A stretch of DNA of 64,000 bases, taken from assembly GCA_948502395.1 (NCBI GenBank), contig CAOPES010000003.1, positions 1 to 64,000 on the forward strand. The letters run 5' to 3'. The position numbers and the translations under genes were made by a program. A model generated the notes under the pieces. It had not been told where the DNA came from and did not search any database. It saw nothing but the letters and a program-made list of their open reading frames with translations. The first letter of the stretch is position 1; the number at the start of each line of letters is the position of its first letter. The DNA is from an uncultured Clostridia bacterium (GTDB lineage Bacteria > Bacillota > Clostridia > TANB77 > CAG-508). This document shows positions 17,153 to 27,193 of this stretch, piece after piece.

Positions 17153-20100
17153 TTTTTGATAAAATTTCGTCTTTGGTTTTTTGGTCTATATAGTTGTAAC
17201 AATTATCTTTTTGCTTAGAGTTGAACCCACAAATTGCGTGATATTTGCAATATGTACATGGTGTGTTTCCCTTTTTGTTATAAGGTTTTAAGTCGATTTT
17301 TCCGCTTAATATTTCTTTTCCTATGTCTTTTATTGTTTTATAAATATAGTCTTGTAAAATTTTGAATTCTTCTTGGGTTACTCCATTTGTCCATTTTTCG
17401 TTAATTGCTCCTGATGCTGTTAGTGCTGCTGGCACTAGTTTTGAGCTTCCTGTTTTTAGGGTGTTGTCGTTCATTTTTATTATTTTTACATCTGCTATGA
17501 TTAACCCTTTCATTTTGAAGTTTTTCCTTATTAGTTCTTCTATTTGCTCTTCTGACATCTTTTTCTCTGCTTTTACCATTTGTTCTAGTAGTGAGAAATA
17601 GAAAATTCCTGCTGGCATAATGTCTGATTGCTTACATATTGCGTCTGTGTATGTTAGTAGTTGTATTTGTAGTCCTGCATAGACTTCGTTTAAGTCTATG
17701 TTTTTTGCAGATGATTTATAGTCTATTATTCTTAAATATTTTCCGGTCTTCGCTGTTTGCTGTGTCTATTCTGTCTATCTTTCCTGTTATTTCTATTTTT
17801 TTGCCATTTTCTAGTTCTAAAATGATTGGCTTGTATTCGCCTTTTTTGCCAAATTCTATTTCTGTTCCTGATATACTAAAATCACTATAAATGATTGTTT
17901 GTATGATGTATTTCAGTGCTTTTGCTACAATCTTTTTTAATCTTCTTACTAGCACTTTGTATTTTGCTGTTGCTGTGAATACAAAGTTTTTGCTTAAACT
18001 TAGGTTTTCGTCAATTATTTTTGATACAAGTATTGCAATTTGCTCTTCTTCCAACTCAGCTAAGTTCAAGCCTTCTTCGTTCACTTGCTCAAAGAATTGG
18101 TCGATTGTTTCGTGCATAAATGAACCTGTGTTGAAACTTTGCACTCTTAATGTTTCTCTTTCTTTTAGGTTTAATCCATATTCTAGGTAATATGAAAATG
18201 GGCAACTTCTGTATCTTTCTAGTCTTGATACACTTGTGCTTAATGTGTTTCCATATAGTTTTTCAATATTTTCTTTTGATATTTCTTTTGGTATGTTTGT
18301 ATATTTTAGTGCTTCTAGGTCTTGTTGCAATTTATTATTCCACTCTATTTGATTTTTATAATAACTGTAAATTTCGTACCAAATGTCGTCTATTTTCTCC
18401 TTGTTTTTTAGTTTCGCTATGTTTTCTATTAGCTCTTCATATGTAATTATATTGTTTACAATTTCGTAATTTTTATTTATTACATCACTTTTTTCTTCTA
18501 GTTTTGGAAATATTCTTTTTATTTTATTTAACAATATTGAAGGCCTTTGTGTTTTTCCTTCACTATCTGATGATGTGTATGATAGGTATAGCTTGTTTTC
18601 CGCTGTTGTAAATGCTTTGTAAATATTAAAATTGTCTTCATATAAATTTTCTATTGTGCCTTTTGCAAGTTCTATGTTGTGTTCTTTTAATTTTTCTCTA
18701 TCTGCATCATTTAAAAAGCCCTCATCTTTGTTAACACTTGGGAAAACTCCGTCATTTAGCCCTATTATGAACACCGCTTGCACTTTGTGACTTCTTGACC
18801 TTTCTACATCTCCAAATATCACTTGGTCTTGTGTTCCTGGAATTTTTCCAAGCCCACTATTTTTTAGCCCAATTTTTAGGATTTTGCTGTATCCGTCTAT
18901 TGTCATTTTGTCGTTTTTAAATATGTTTATAATTTCATCTAAAATATTTATTATAATTTGATAGCTCATTTTGTATTCATTTGCTAAATCTATTAAATTG
19001 ATTTCTTCTAGCTCTTGTATTTTTTTCAATACTTTTTCTTCTATGTTTTCCTGCACCATAAATTGATATAATGCCTTTGTAATTGCAGTTGCTGTCTTTT
19101 CCTTTTTTATTTCTTCTTGCAATTTTAATAATGGATTTATTATCGCTTTTCTTAGTTCGTTTAGTCTTTCAACTTCTTGCTTTTTGTTCTCATTATCTAA
19201 TTCGTATATAAAATCTTTTTTCCATTTATTTTGCTTTATTCCCCATTTGTTACAGTAATTTTCCAGTTTGAAAATTTCGTCATTTTCTATATCACAAAAT
19301 CCTAATTTTATATAGCTAAACACCGCTTCATTTGCAAAATTCTTGTTTAGAACTTCCAATGTTGCTAGTATATATTGAATTATTATATTTTGGTTCAGGT
19401 CTCTTTTTTCGTCTATAAATACTGGTATATCATATTGGTTAAAAATCGCTCTAACTAATGATGAATATGTCTCTATATTTTTTGTAATAATTGCAATATC
19501 TTTATATCTCAAATTCTCTTCTCTTACTAATTTTTTGATTTTTTTAGCCACATTTTCTATTTCCGAATACTCATTTTTTGCTAAAAATAACTCGATGTTT
19601 TCCACATTCTTTTCATACTTTGTGGATTTTATGTTGTAAATATTTTCGCTTAAATGTTTTAACTCTTCTGTTTTAAATCTATGTATTTTGTCTAAGTTTA
19701 CTGGCTTTTCTATTTTTAAATCATTTTCTTCTACTAAGTTTAACAACTTTCTCACTGTTATTTTATTCGAATAATATATATCTTGATCTGGGTTTGTATC
19801 TGTTTCCAAATTATCCACGCATACCGTTATATTTACCTGTTTTGCTTGTTTTATAAGCTCTTTTATAACTTCATACTCTTGTTTTGTGAAACCAGCAAAC
19901 TCATCTATATATATTATGCTGTCTTTTGCAATATCAGTATTTTCTAAGTTTTTAACCAGCATATCTAGTAAATCTGTGTCATCAATATAGTTACTTGCAA
20001 TCTTATCTTCAAACTTTTCATAAATCAACGCCATATCAGCTAACTTTGTCCTTAGATATGCATCTTCGTTTTCATTTACTTCTTTTTTTAGTGTATCCAC

Positions 20101-20490
20101 CTGTACTTTATGCTTTTTGAACTCAGTGATTGCTCTCATACTTAGGTCTATATTTTCATCTGACTTACCTAAAAACTTCAACTCTGACTTATATTGACTT
20201 AAAATCGAATATATCAACATAGCCTTTCCACATTTAGAAAGACTACTTTTATTACTTCCACCAACTTCGCTTAGCACCCTATAAGCCATTCTACTCAAAG
20301 TAATGACTTCCGCATTCATAACAGCCTTCGTGTCTATTGCCTCCATAAGCTTTTGCTCAGCCGTAAAAGAAAACTGCTCTGGTGTTATCACATAAATCTT
20401 CTTCTCTTTATCAATTAAACTTGCTATCTCAGAAAAACAGTAGCTACTTTTACCGCTACCTGGTTTTCCATATATAATTCTTAGCGCCAT
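17130..20490 (-). CDS. addB: ATP-dependent helicase/nuclease subunit B, read through a +1 CGG site
   Basis: Subunit of the AddAB double-strand-break resection complex. Walker A GKPGSGKSSYCF near the start, a UvrD-like helicase fold, and the C-terminal nuclease domain with the four-cysteine Fe-S cage (first Cys in YRSCPFSYYLEYGL, last three in CTYCKYHAICGF). The nuclease domain is split after GKIDRIDT. Skipping C at CGG 17743-17745 restores EDGKYLRIIDYKSS, the catalytic D-x-K motif, and gives 1119 aa, the usual size. It was the only in-frame CGG seen in over 900 codons. The last five residues come from a palindromic repeat. AAGGAG precedes ATG 20490. No addA in the window. Confidence 0.9.
17743..17745 (-). 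other. CGG +1 recoding site in addB
   Basis: Context GAC CGG AAA. Skipping C gives GGA AAA TAT, leading into the nuclease motif RIIDYKSS; without it the nuclease catalytic residues are lost. Confidence 0.8.
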
Positions 20491-20507
20491 TTCGCCACTC
20501 CTTTTTT

Positions 20508-20616
20508 GGGTGTTTTTGGGGACAGACCTTAAAAACACCCTTCTTTTTATATTCATATCAAAAATATTCAACTCTAATTGTATGGGTGTTTTTAAGGACT
20601 GTCCCCAAAAACACCC
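20508..20616. repeat. Inverted pair of family 1 palindromes
   Basis: Copies at 20508-20540 and 20584-20616 face each other across a 43-bp AT-rich core, as at 11720-11827. They lie between addB and the DUF2207 gene. Confidence 0.85.
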
Positions 20617-20617
20617 T

Positions 20618-22730
20618 TTAGAATGCTCCGCCGCCTCCGCCGTGAGCCACCACCGCCAGAGAAACCGCCACCTCCTGAGAAGCCACCGCCGCCTCCGCTT
20701 GAAAATCCGCCGTCTGAGCCTCCTGATGATGACATTACTTTTCCTAGTGTCTCGTTATATGTTTTTAAAAATCTTCTGTCCAAACTTGCATACATATAAA
20801 ATGTACTATAATCTGATGTTATTATGTCTAATAGTTCTTCGTTCGCTAATAGATTTTCTAAGTCATCATCTAAGTTTAGTCCTTTTATTCTTTTTATTAT
20901 CTTTTTTGATATTCCAAAACTTACTGCATATGCTAGGTATTTTTCCCATAGTGTTACGTGTTCTACATCTCTTTCGTCTAGCAATGTATTTTCTAGTTTG
21001 TATTTTAGTGTGTTTAGTTTGCTGTAATCTCCTATTAGGTTTGCATTGTTTTTTAACATTAGGTTGTCTGTTAGTATTAGTATTGTAGCGATACATATTA
21101 AGAATTCGTCTGCCACTAGGTAGCTTCCTTTTGTTAGGATTGCTGTTACTAGCATTATTATTCCGAAAAGTACTAGTAAGCTTATTGTTGTCGTTACTAT
21201 TTTTTGTCCTGATACTCTTTGGACTGCCTTGTTTAAACTATGTCTTATCATAATTATTACATTTAAGAATATGCTTATTAAGCCTATCGCTAATGGCCAA
21301 ATACATATTAACATCATAAAGATTGGTGCTTGTGTTCCGAACATATTTAGTCCATTATATCCTATATGTTTTATTACCACAATTACTGCTATTATAAATA
21401 AAAACATATTGAATGCTCGTAATACTTTTGGTACACTTTGCTTGTTTGCTCCTAATCTTGCCATATTGTCTTCGACTAATTTATTTAGTTCTTTAAATTT
21501 TTTACTTGCTTCTTTTTCTTTTGGCATTTCTTTTAGTCTATCAGATAATTCTACTGTTTGTTTTGTATCAAATACCCAATCATATACGTATTTTTGTATA
21601 CTGTCCATTTCATACTCTTTTTCTGGCACTTTCTCTATTCCATATAAATATCTTCCACCTGTTAGTTTATCTCTAATTTCTAACTTTATATTTCCTTTGT
21701 CAATTAGGTTTAATATTTCTGCTATAATGTCTCTTGCAAGTATGTTTCTGCTTCCTTGGATACATCCAGCCATTATTGCATTGTATTTTTCGAATAGATA
21801 ATCTTCATCTATGTTTTGCACCATATATTTTTTGTCTTTTTCATATACTAATAGCAAAATAACCCAATATATTAGTAAGCAAATTCCCATAATTATGACA
21901 TTTCTATTAAATGCTTGTTTTTCTTCTTTATGTTCAATAATATCATTTTCATTTTCACTAACTATTTCCGTTGCATCTATTCCTGATTTTTTTGTTGAAT
22001 TTGGTATGTTTGAATTATCAAATAAAACTCTTGCTGCAACATATTCCCCTGCTTGTACATTTTTTACTTTGAAATTAGCATGTGTATTTGATATTATTTC
22101 TGATTTTCCATTATATGGTCCATGTCCCCATACTTTGATTTCTGATTTATTTGTTGGTATGTAAATGTCTATGTTTAACTTATTGATTGCACATTCCCAG
22201 TCTCCACCTATAAAATTGTAGTATAGCTCTGCCGTGTCATTGTGGCTTACACATAAATTCTTTATTGTGTAATTTATTTTAAATGTTTTAGTTTCGCTAT
22301 TTGAAGGTGAATATACTTTTACTTTATATAATTGTGATGTATTCTCTATTGTATAAATTCCGTCTTGTCCATTTCTTCCATATGCTGAATTGTTGTATTC
22401 AATTTTACTACTTCCTACTATTCTACTTACACTTTCCACATTTATTCCTGAACCTGTGTATAAATTGTTGTTTATTTTGTTATTTTTTATTATATCTGCA
22501 TATTGGCTGTCTGTTTTGTTGTATGGAACTGTTATGTATATTCCGTTATATTGTCCATTAAATTTGTATGTAAGTGTTTGTTCTACTGCCACTGAGCCAT
22601 CTTGATTTATATTCGCTTGTATGTCCATATCTTCAATGTGATAGCTTTTTGCTTCTACTTTGTTTTGTATAAATATTATTCCTATTGCTACTATTATTAT
22701 TAACATTAGTTTCTTTACTTTATTTTTCAT
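20618..22730 (-). CDS. DUF2207 membrane protein, read through a +1 CGG site
   Basis: 703-aa predicted membrane protein of the DUF2207 family. It has a signal peptide (MLIIIVAIGIIFIQ), an extracellular beta-rich domain (about residues 30-230), one membrane segment near 275, a cytoplasmic part with two further segments near 430-470, and a Gly-rich tail. Function of the family is unknown. The unshifted frame ends in a run of five Arg and runs into a repeat. Skipping C at CGG 20640-20642 instead gives GGGGSGGGGGAF and a stop at 20618, the typical end of this family. AGGAGA precedes ATG 22730. Confidence 0.82.
20640..20642 (-). other. CGG +1 recoding site in the DUF2207 gene
   Basis: Context TCA CGG CGG. 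Skipping the first C turns SRRRRRS into SGGGGGAF and reaches a natural stop before the palindromic repeat. Confidence 0.75.
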
Positions 22731-22747
22731 TTGAATTCTCCTTTCAC

Positions 22748-22863
22748 GGGACATTTGGGGACGTTTCCTTTTGGACATTTTGTCCATTTTGGGACACATC
22801 TTCTTTCAAAATTTTTGATAGAGATGCTTTTTAGGTCTGTCCCCAAAAACACCCAAAAACATC
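22748..22863. repeat. Family 2 and family 1 palindromic repeats
   Basis: 22748-22800 is an inverted family 2 copy; 22823-22863 is a family 1 copy (GATGCTTTTT...AAAAACATC). The next gene's stop codon overlaps the end of the latter. Confidence 0.83.
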
Positions 22864-23728
22864 AGGCTTCTCTTCTCCAATAGAACAAATATTGTTGTGC
22901 AAGTCCTGCTAAATCACCAAATTTTTCTTGTGCTATTTTTTCTATTTGTTTTTTACTTACTTTTGTTTCGTCTTCTTGTTTTATGTATAAATCGTTCATT
23001 ACTCTTCTGACCCATACGTCTATTGGGAATACTTCGAACCTTTTTAGGTCTGAAAATAGTAATATGCAGTCAGCTACTTTTGGTCCTACTCCTGATAGTT
23101 TTAACAATTCTTCTCTTACTTCTTGTGTGTTTGGATTTTGTTTCATTTTTTCTAAGTCTACTTCTTTTTCTAATATCATTTTTGTTGTTTCATATAGTCT
23201 GATATCTCTAAATCCTAACCCTAGTTTTCTGTATTCTTCTACGCTTACGTTTTTTAGTTGGTCTGGTGTTGGGAATGTATAGTATTTTTTTCCGTTGAAT
23301 TCTATTTCGTTTCCGTATTTTTCTGATAGTCTTTCTATTATTCCTTTTATTCTTGGTATATTGTTGTTTGCTGATATTATGAATGATATTATTGTTTCCC
23401 ATAGGTCTTGGTTTAGTATTCTTATTCCTTGTCCATATTCTATGCTTGTTTTCATGTTTTCGTCTATTTTTGATAGTTGGTCTTTTATTTCTTGGTAGTT
23501 TCTTTTTAGGTCGAAGTAGTTTTCTATTGTTTCTTTTATGTTTTTTTCACATATTCCTTCAAATGTGATTTCGTTGTTTTGTTTCTTTACATTTATTACG
23601 TTGTTTCCAAATATTCCTGTGTAACTTCTGTCTTCTTGTTGATTCCACCTGAAGCATTGTCCACAGTCGAATATGTCTTTTAACTCAAATGAGTTCATAT
23701 TTTTTATTGTGTATTTTTGTTCTTTCAT
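22862..23728 (-). CDS. 8-oxoguanine DNA glycosylase (OGG1-type)
   Basis: Base-excision repair glycosylase/lyase of 288 aa. It has the N-terminal FDCGQCFRW block, and the helix-hairpin-helix LSGVGPKVADCILLF with the catalytic lysine, followed by FEVFPIDVWVRRVM with the catalytic aspartate about 20 residues later. A C-terminal LAGLAQQYLFYWRR ends the protein. ATG 23728 follows AGGAGAAAAAC. Its stop lies in a repeat. No in-frame CGG. An AlkA-type specificity is less likely given the K and D pair and CGQCFRW. Confidence 0.9.
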   Translation of the reverse strand: MKEQKYTIKNMNSFELKDIFDCGQCFRWNQQEDRSYTGIFGNNVINVKKQNNEITFEGICEKNIKETIENYFDLKRNYQEIKDQLSKIDENMKTSIEYGQGIRILNQDLWETIISFIISANNNIPRIKGIIERLSEKYGNEIEFNGKKYYTFPTPDQLKNVSVEEYRKLGLGFRDIRLYETTKMILEKEVDLEKMKQNPNTQEVREELLKLSGVGPKVADCILLFSDLKRFEVFPIDVWVRRVMNDLYIKQEDETKVSKKQIEKIAQEKFGDLAGLAQQYLFYWRREA

Positions 23729-23810
23729 TGTTTTTCTCCTCTTTTTTATTTTACAATATATGTGTGCTTTTTTCAAGGAATATATATCTAATTTTTCACG
23801 CTTAACTTTA

Positions 23811-23839
23811 TTGACATAATACCAAGATTATGGTATATT
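23811..23839 (+). promoter_or_regulatory. Promoter with inverted repeat in the spacer
   Basis: TTGACA (23811-23816), 17 nt, TATATT (23834-23839). The spacer and -10 carry ATACC...GGTAT, a possible operator. Confidence 0.78.
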
Positions 23840-23892
23840 GTATTCTGCATTTGCTAGTTTGCATTTGTGAACAATTTTAAGGAGGGCTTATT

Positions 23893-24537
23893 ATGCCAGG
23901 TATTATGTATCATTTGATTTTTGCTGAAAAAGTTTATCGGAATTTAACGATGGATGTGGATGCTGTGGAGTTTTTTGCGGGTAATTTGATTCCAGATTTG
24001 GCTTTGGATAAAAAGTCAGCTCATTTTAGTACCTTTAGTTCTATTAAAGAATGTAAAGTCCCTGACATTAATACTGCAAAAAAGAGCTTATGTGACAAGT
24101 CTAGTTCAATTAAGCTTGGGCTATACTGTCATCTATACCTTGATTACTATTTTATTGAGAATTTTCTTATTCCTGAATTTGTCTATAATTTAGATAAACA
24201 GGAAGTTCTCAATCCACGAAATGGGAAGACTTGGTCTTTTGAAGATTTCTTTTCTCGGTCTGTAAAAGACGGCGTTCTTTATAATTCTTATACTCAGATT
24301 AATTCTCTGCTGTTGTCTAATGGACATATTAAAAAGGAAACACTCGAAGCATTGCCTGATATTCTTCCACCTACTAATATTCCGCTTTTTGATGTAAGGC
24401 ACGAGAAAACGTGGCGTGAAGAATTAAATGAGTATCTTTCACTAAATATTCCCTATACAGGTGAAGTATTAGATTATGAAAGATTATTGAATTTTATTTC
24501 TGCACTTGCAGAAGAATTCGTTAAGAATGAAATTTAA
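23893..24537 (+). CDS. Putative zinc-dependent phospholipase C-like protein
   Basis: 214-aa soluble protein. The N-terminal MPGIMYHLIFAEKVY, then FFAGNLIPDLAL, then KLGLYCHLYLDYYF resemble the zinc-dependent phospholipase C-like family, where His and Asp residues in these blocks bind metal. No signal peptide is seen, so an intracellular esterase or phosphatase is equally possible. AAGGAGG lies 9 nt before the ATG; own promoter and terminator, so monocistronic. Two CGG codons (23938-23940 in VYRNL and 24256-24258 in FSRSV) are used in-frame; a shift at the first gives an immediate stop. Such CGG use marks it as accessory in this window. Confidence 0.6.
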   Translation: MPGIMYHLIFAEKVYRNLTMDVDAVEFFAGNLIPDLALDKKSAHFSTFSSIKECKVPDINTAKKSLCDKSSSIKLGLYCHLYLDYYFIENFLIPEFVYNLDKQEVLNPRNGKTWSFEDFFSRSVKDGVLYNSYTQINSLLLSNGHIKKETLEALPDILPPTNIPLFDVRHEKTWREELNEYLSLNIPYTGEVLDYERLLNFISALAEEFVKNEI

Positions 24538-24556
24538 TATGTAATACCAAAAAACA

Positions 24557-24589
24557 GAAAACTGATATGCAAATGCTTATCAGTTTTTT
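24557..24589 (+). terminator. Rho-independent terminator
   Basis: AAAACTGATA...TATCAGTTTT stem and T-run, 20 nt after the preceding plus-strand stop; A-rich on the other side, so it may also serve the convergent gene. Confidence 0.8.
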
Positions 24590-24608
24590 GTTTTTCTTTG
24601 TTTTTGTT

Positions 24609-25136
24609 CTATCTACAAAAAATCTTAGATAATAAACCTTTTCGCTTTTTGGGTTTATTATTTTCAATATACCTGCTGTGGTAATCATTTCTGATTATTT
24701 GCATAAAAGTTTCTGATTTAGATTGCAAAATTGCTATCCAATCTCCATATGGCTCATCGATACACCACCAGAAATCACTGTTGCGCCCATCATATGTTGT
24801 GTCCCCTTTTTTTGCCTTAGGTATTTTTTCTAGTTCTGAATATGCCTTTAATTGATACGGCTGTTCAATAAACCGACAAATTTCTTGAATTGTTTCTGTT
24901 TTGTGTTTATCTCTACAAAATACTAGTAATTCTTCTTGTTCGGGAGTATAAATTCCTGTACAGAAGATATCATATTCTTGAAAGTTTGATAGTATGCGAT
25001 TATATGAATTTGGAATAGCTCCTAATTCAAATTCTGCTGCCCCCATATAATCTAGTTTTACAATTCCATTTTTGCCAATTAGTGTTTTTCCTTCTTCTAG
25101 AAATCTTCCCCGTTGAATACTAAAAAATTTTGTCAT
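24609..25136 (-). CDS. Hypothetical protein, phage-type
   Basis: 175 aa; I do not recognise a characterised family. The segment LDYMGAAEFELGAIP is reminiscent of a small protein type common in phages and mobile regions. No signal peptide or membrane segment; the C-terminus is basic (NKPKKRKGLLSK). AAAGGAGTGT precedes the ATG. Two CGG codons (24873-24875 and 25110-25112) are read in-frame; a shift at the N-terminal one would terminate after four residues. Convergent with the phospholipase-like gene. Confidence 0.6.
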   Translation of the reverse strand: MTKFFSIQRGRFLEEGKTLIGKNGIVKLDYMGAAEFELGAIPNSYNRILSNFQEYDIFCTGIYTPEQEELLVFCRDKHKTETIQEICRFIEQPYQLKAYSELEKIPKAKKGDTTYDGRNSDFWWCIDEPYGDWIAILQSKSETFMQIIRNDYHSRYIENNKPKKRKGLLSKIFCR

Positions 25137-25215
25137 AAAGACACTCCTTTCAATGTTTTACTATATTATTTTATCACAGATACCTATTAAATGAAAAGAG
25201 AAATTGTAAAATTTT

Positions 25216-26082
25216 CTAATCTGTAATTTTCTTAAATCCCAATCCCACAACCTCTCTTGAATTTGTGACAATCATAAAACAACGTGGGTCTATCTTTCTA
25301 GCAGCAAGCTTAATTCTAGAAACATCACCCCTAGAAGCAGCACACATAAGCACCAATTTTTCTTGATTTGTATACATACCTTTCCCATAAAGGCCTGTTG
25401 CACCACGGTGGATTTTCTTTTCTATTTCTTTTGCTATCACTTCATTTTTATCTGAAATAATAATCATCAATTTTGTAAAATAAATTCCTTCAAAAGCAAT
25501 ATCAATTAATTTTCCCATTAAATATATTGCAATTGCAGAATATAGACCTATTTCAATTTCTTGAAAAACAAACATATTTATTGTAACGATGACCACATCA
25601 ATAATAATTATTATATTGCTTGTCCTTATTGTCGGATTATATGCCCTTGCTATAAAGCTTACCAAGTCGCTTCCACCTGTTGATGTCCTGCATTTTAGTA
25701 GCACTGCTGTTCCCAGTCCAATTATTATTCCGCCATAAACACATGCTAGAAATCTATCTTTTGTTAGCGGTTCAAACTTATCCAATATATCTATAAATAG
25801 CGATAATGACACTGTCCCAACGATTGATTTTGCAAAAAATATTTTTCCAACTTTAAATATTGCAATTATGAATAATGGTATGTTTACTAGTAATATCATT
25901 GTTCCCATTGGTATTTTAAATAGATAATAGGTAATTGTTGCAATTCCTGAAACTCCACCTGTTGATAGTTGATTTGGTAGCAAAAATAAAGATACCCCAA
26001 TTGCCATTATAAATGCACCTAATACAGTTCCTCCTATTTCTATTAATATCTCTTTCATATTGATTTTTTCTTCTAAATACAT
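25216..26082 (-). CDS. YitT family membrane protein (DUF161/DUF2179)
   Basis: 288-aa membrane protein with five or six hydrophobic segments in the first 180 residues (GAFIMAIGVSLFLLPNQLS, the family signature GGVSGIATI) and a C-terminal soluble DUF2179 domain (GATGLYGKGMYTNQEKLVLM). Members are of uncertain function, perhaps transporters. ATG 26082 has AAAGGTGA upstream, but that site is one arm of an 11-bp perfect hairpin with 26116-26126, so translation could be throttled. It follows the radical SAM gene on the same strand with a 51-nt gap. Confidence 0.88.
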   Translation of the reverse strand: MYLEEKINMKEILIEIGGTVLGAFIMAIGVSLFLLPNQLSTGGVSGIATITYYLFKIPMGTMILLVNIPLFIIAIFKVGKIFFAKSIVGTVSLSLFIDILDKFEPLTKDRFLACVYGGIIIGLGTAVLLKCRTSTGGSDLVSFIARAYNPTIRTSNIIIIIDVVIVTINMFVFQEIEIGLYSAIAIYLMGKLIDIAFEGIYFTKLMIIISDKNEVIAKEIEKKIHRGATGLYGKGMYTNQEKLVLMCAASRGDVSRIKLAARKIDPRCFMIVTNSREVVGLGFKKITD

Positions 26083-26126
26083 AAAATCACCTTTATTACA
26101 ATTATTTGTAAATTTAGGTGATTTTA
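26082..26126 (-). promoter_or_regulatory. Hairpin masking the yitT-like ribosome site
   Basis: TAAAATCACCT (read on minus, 26126-26116) pairs perfectly with AGGTGATTTTA (26092-26082), which contains the Shine-Dalgarno sequence and touches the ATG. The loop is 23 nt and AT-rich. The weak T-run makes a terminator a less good reading. Confidence 0.55.
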
Positions 26127-26133
26127 TTCGTTT

Positions 26134-27177
26134 TTAATTGTCATATGTTTTTGTTATTTCTACTTTTGATTTTCCTTGTTTCATATTTTCATCTTGTTTT
26201 AATATCAAATCCACGTCATATGTATCTTTTAGTTTTTGCACATTTTCTTTTTTGTGTCCAATTACGTTGTTTGCGTCTATTGGTGATACTGTAACTTCTA
26301 CTTCTTTTACTTTCATATTTAGTTTTTTGATTTTTCCTACTATTGCGTCATACCACATTCCTGATTCCACTAATTGCCTAAATGCTGGGTGATATGGTCC
26401 TGCAACCACTTCGCTATCTTTACTTCCTGGTTCTGATATTTCGTCAGTATTTTGAAGTCCTATTCTTATTATATCTATTTTTTTATCTGCAAATAGTCTT
26501 ACTATTTCTTTGCAAATTTCTACTGCTTGTACAACTGATAATGGTTGATATACTCCTTTTTCATACTCTTTTTCCAGTTTTGTATTTTTTACTACTAATA
26601 CAGGATATATTCTTACCATTTTAGGTTTTAGTTTTATCAACGCCTTTGCTGTGTTGATTTCGTCAATTCTAGTACTTTCTGGCAAACCAACCATCATTTG
26701 ATGTCCTAGTTTGAAGCCATTCCATCTAATCATTTTTGATGCTTTTTTTACATCTTCAAATGTGTGCCCTCTATTTGCTCTTTTTAGGATATAGTCATTT
26801 GCTGACTGTACTCCTAGCTCTATTGTTTTTACTTTGTATTTTTTTAGTCTTTTTAATGTCTCTTTGTCTATGCAGTCTGGTCTTGTTGATATTCTTATAC
26901 TTTCAACTTTTCCTTGTTTTATATATTCATATGCTACTTGTAATAATTCTTCTTGTTTTTCTTTTTTTATTGCTGTGAAGCTTCCTCCGAAAAATGCTAT
27001 TTCTATTTGTGCGTCTTCTGTTTTAATACTTTCTAGGTAATTTTCTATTATTTCTTTTGCTTTCTCTTTTGTCATCTGTTCCTTTTGCCCACTTATTGAT
27101 TTTTGGTTACAAAATATGCAATCATTTGGACATCCCAAATGTGGTACAAATATTGGTATTATGTATTGCTTTTTCAT
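26134..27177 (-). CDS. Elp3-type radical SAM protein
   Basis: 347-aa radical SAM enzyme. HLGCPNDCIFCNQ carries the CxxxCxxC cluster ligands and FFGGSFTAI the SAM-binding GGE-like block. Later blocks STRPDCID, ELGVQSANDYILKRANRGHT and MMVGLPEST are typical of the Elp3/radical SAM group found beside rnc in Clostridia. The acetyltransferase domain of true Elp3 is absent. It lies 16 nt after rnc. Probably RNA-modifying, but the substrate is not known. Confidence 0.85.
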   Translation of the reverse strand: MKKQYIIPIFVPHLGCPNDCIFCNQKSISGQKEQMTKEKAKEIIENYLESIKTEDAQIEIAFFGGSFTAIKKEKQEELLQVAYEYIKQGKVESIRISTRPDCIDKETLKRLKKYKVKTIELGVQSANDYILKRANRGHTFEDVKKASKMIRWNGFKLGHQMMVGLPESTRIDEINTAKALIKLKPKMVRIYPVLVVKNTKLEKEYEKGVYQPLSVVQAVEICKEIVRLFADKKIDIIRIGLQNTDEISEPGSKDSEVVAGPYHPAFRQLVESGMWYDAIVGKIKKLNMKVKEVEVTVSPIDANNVIGHKKENVQKLKDTYDVDLILKQDENMKQGKSKVEITKTYDN

Positions 27178-27193
27178 AGATTTTACCTCTTTT

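Noticed and set aside
24609..25136. Prophage region around the phage-type hypothetical gene
   Set aside because: No integrase, terminase or structural genes nearby; the resemblance rests on one short segment.
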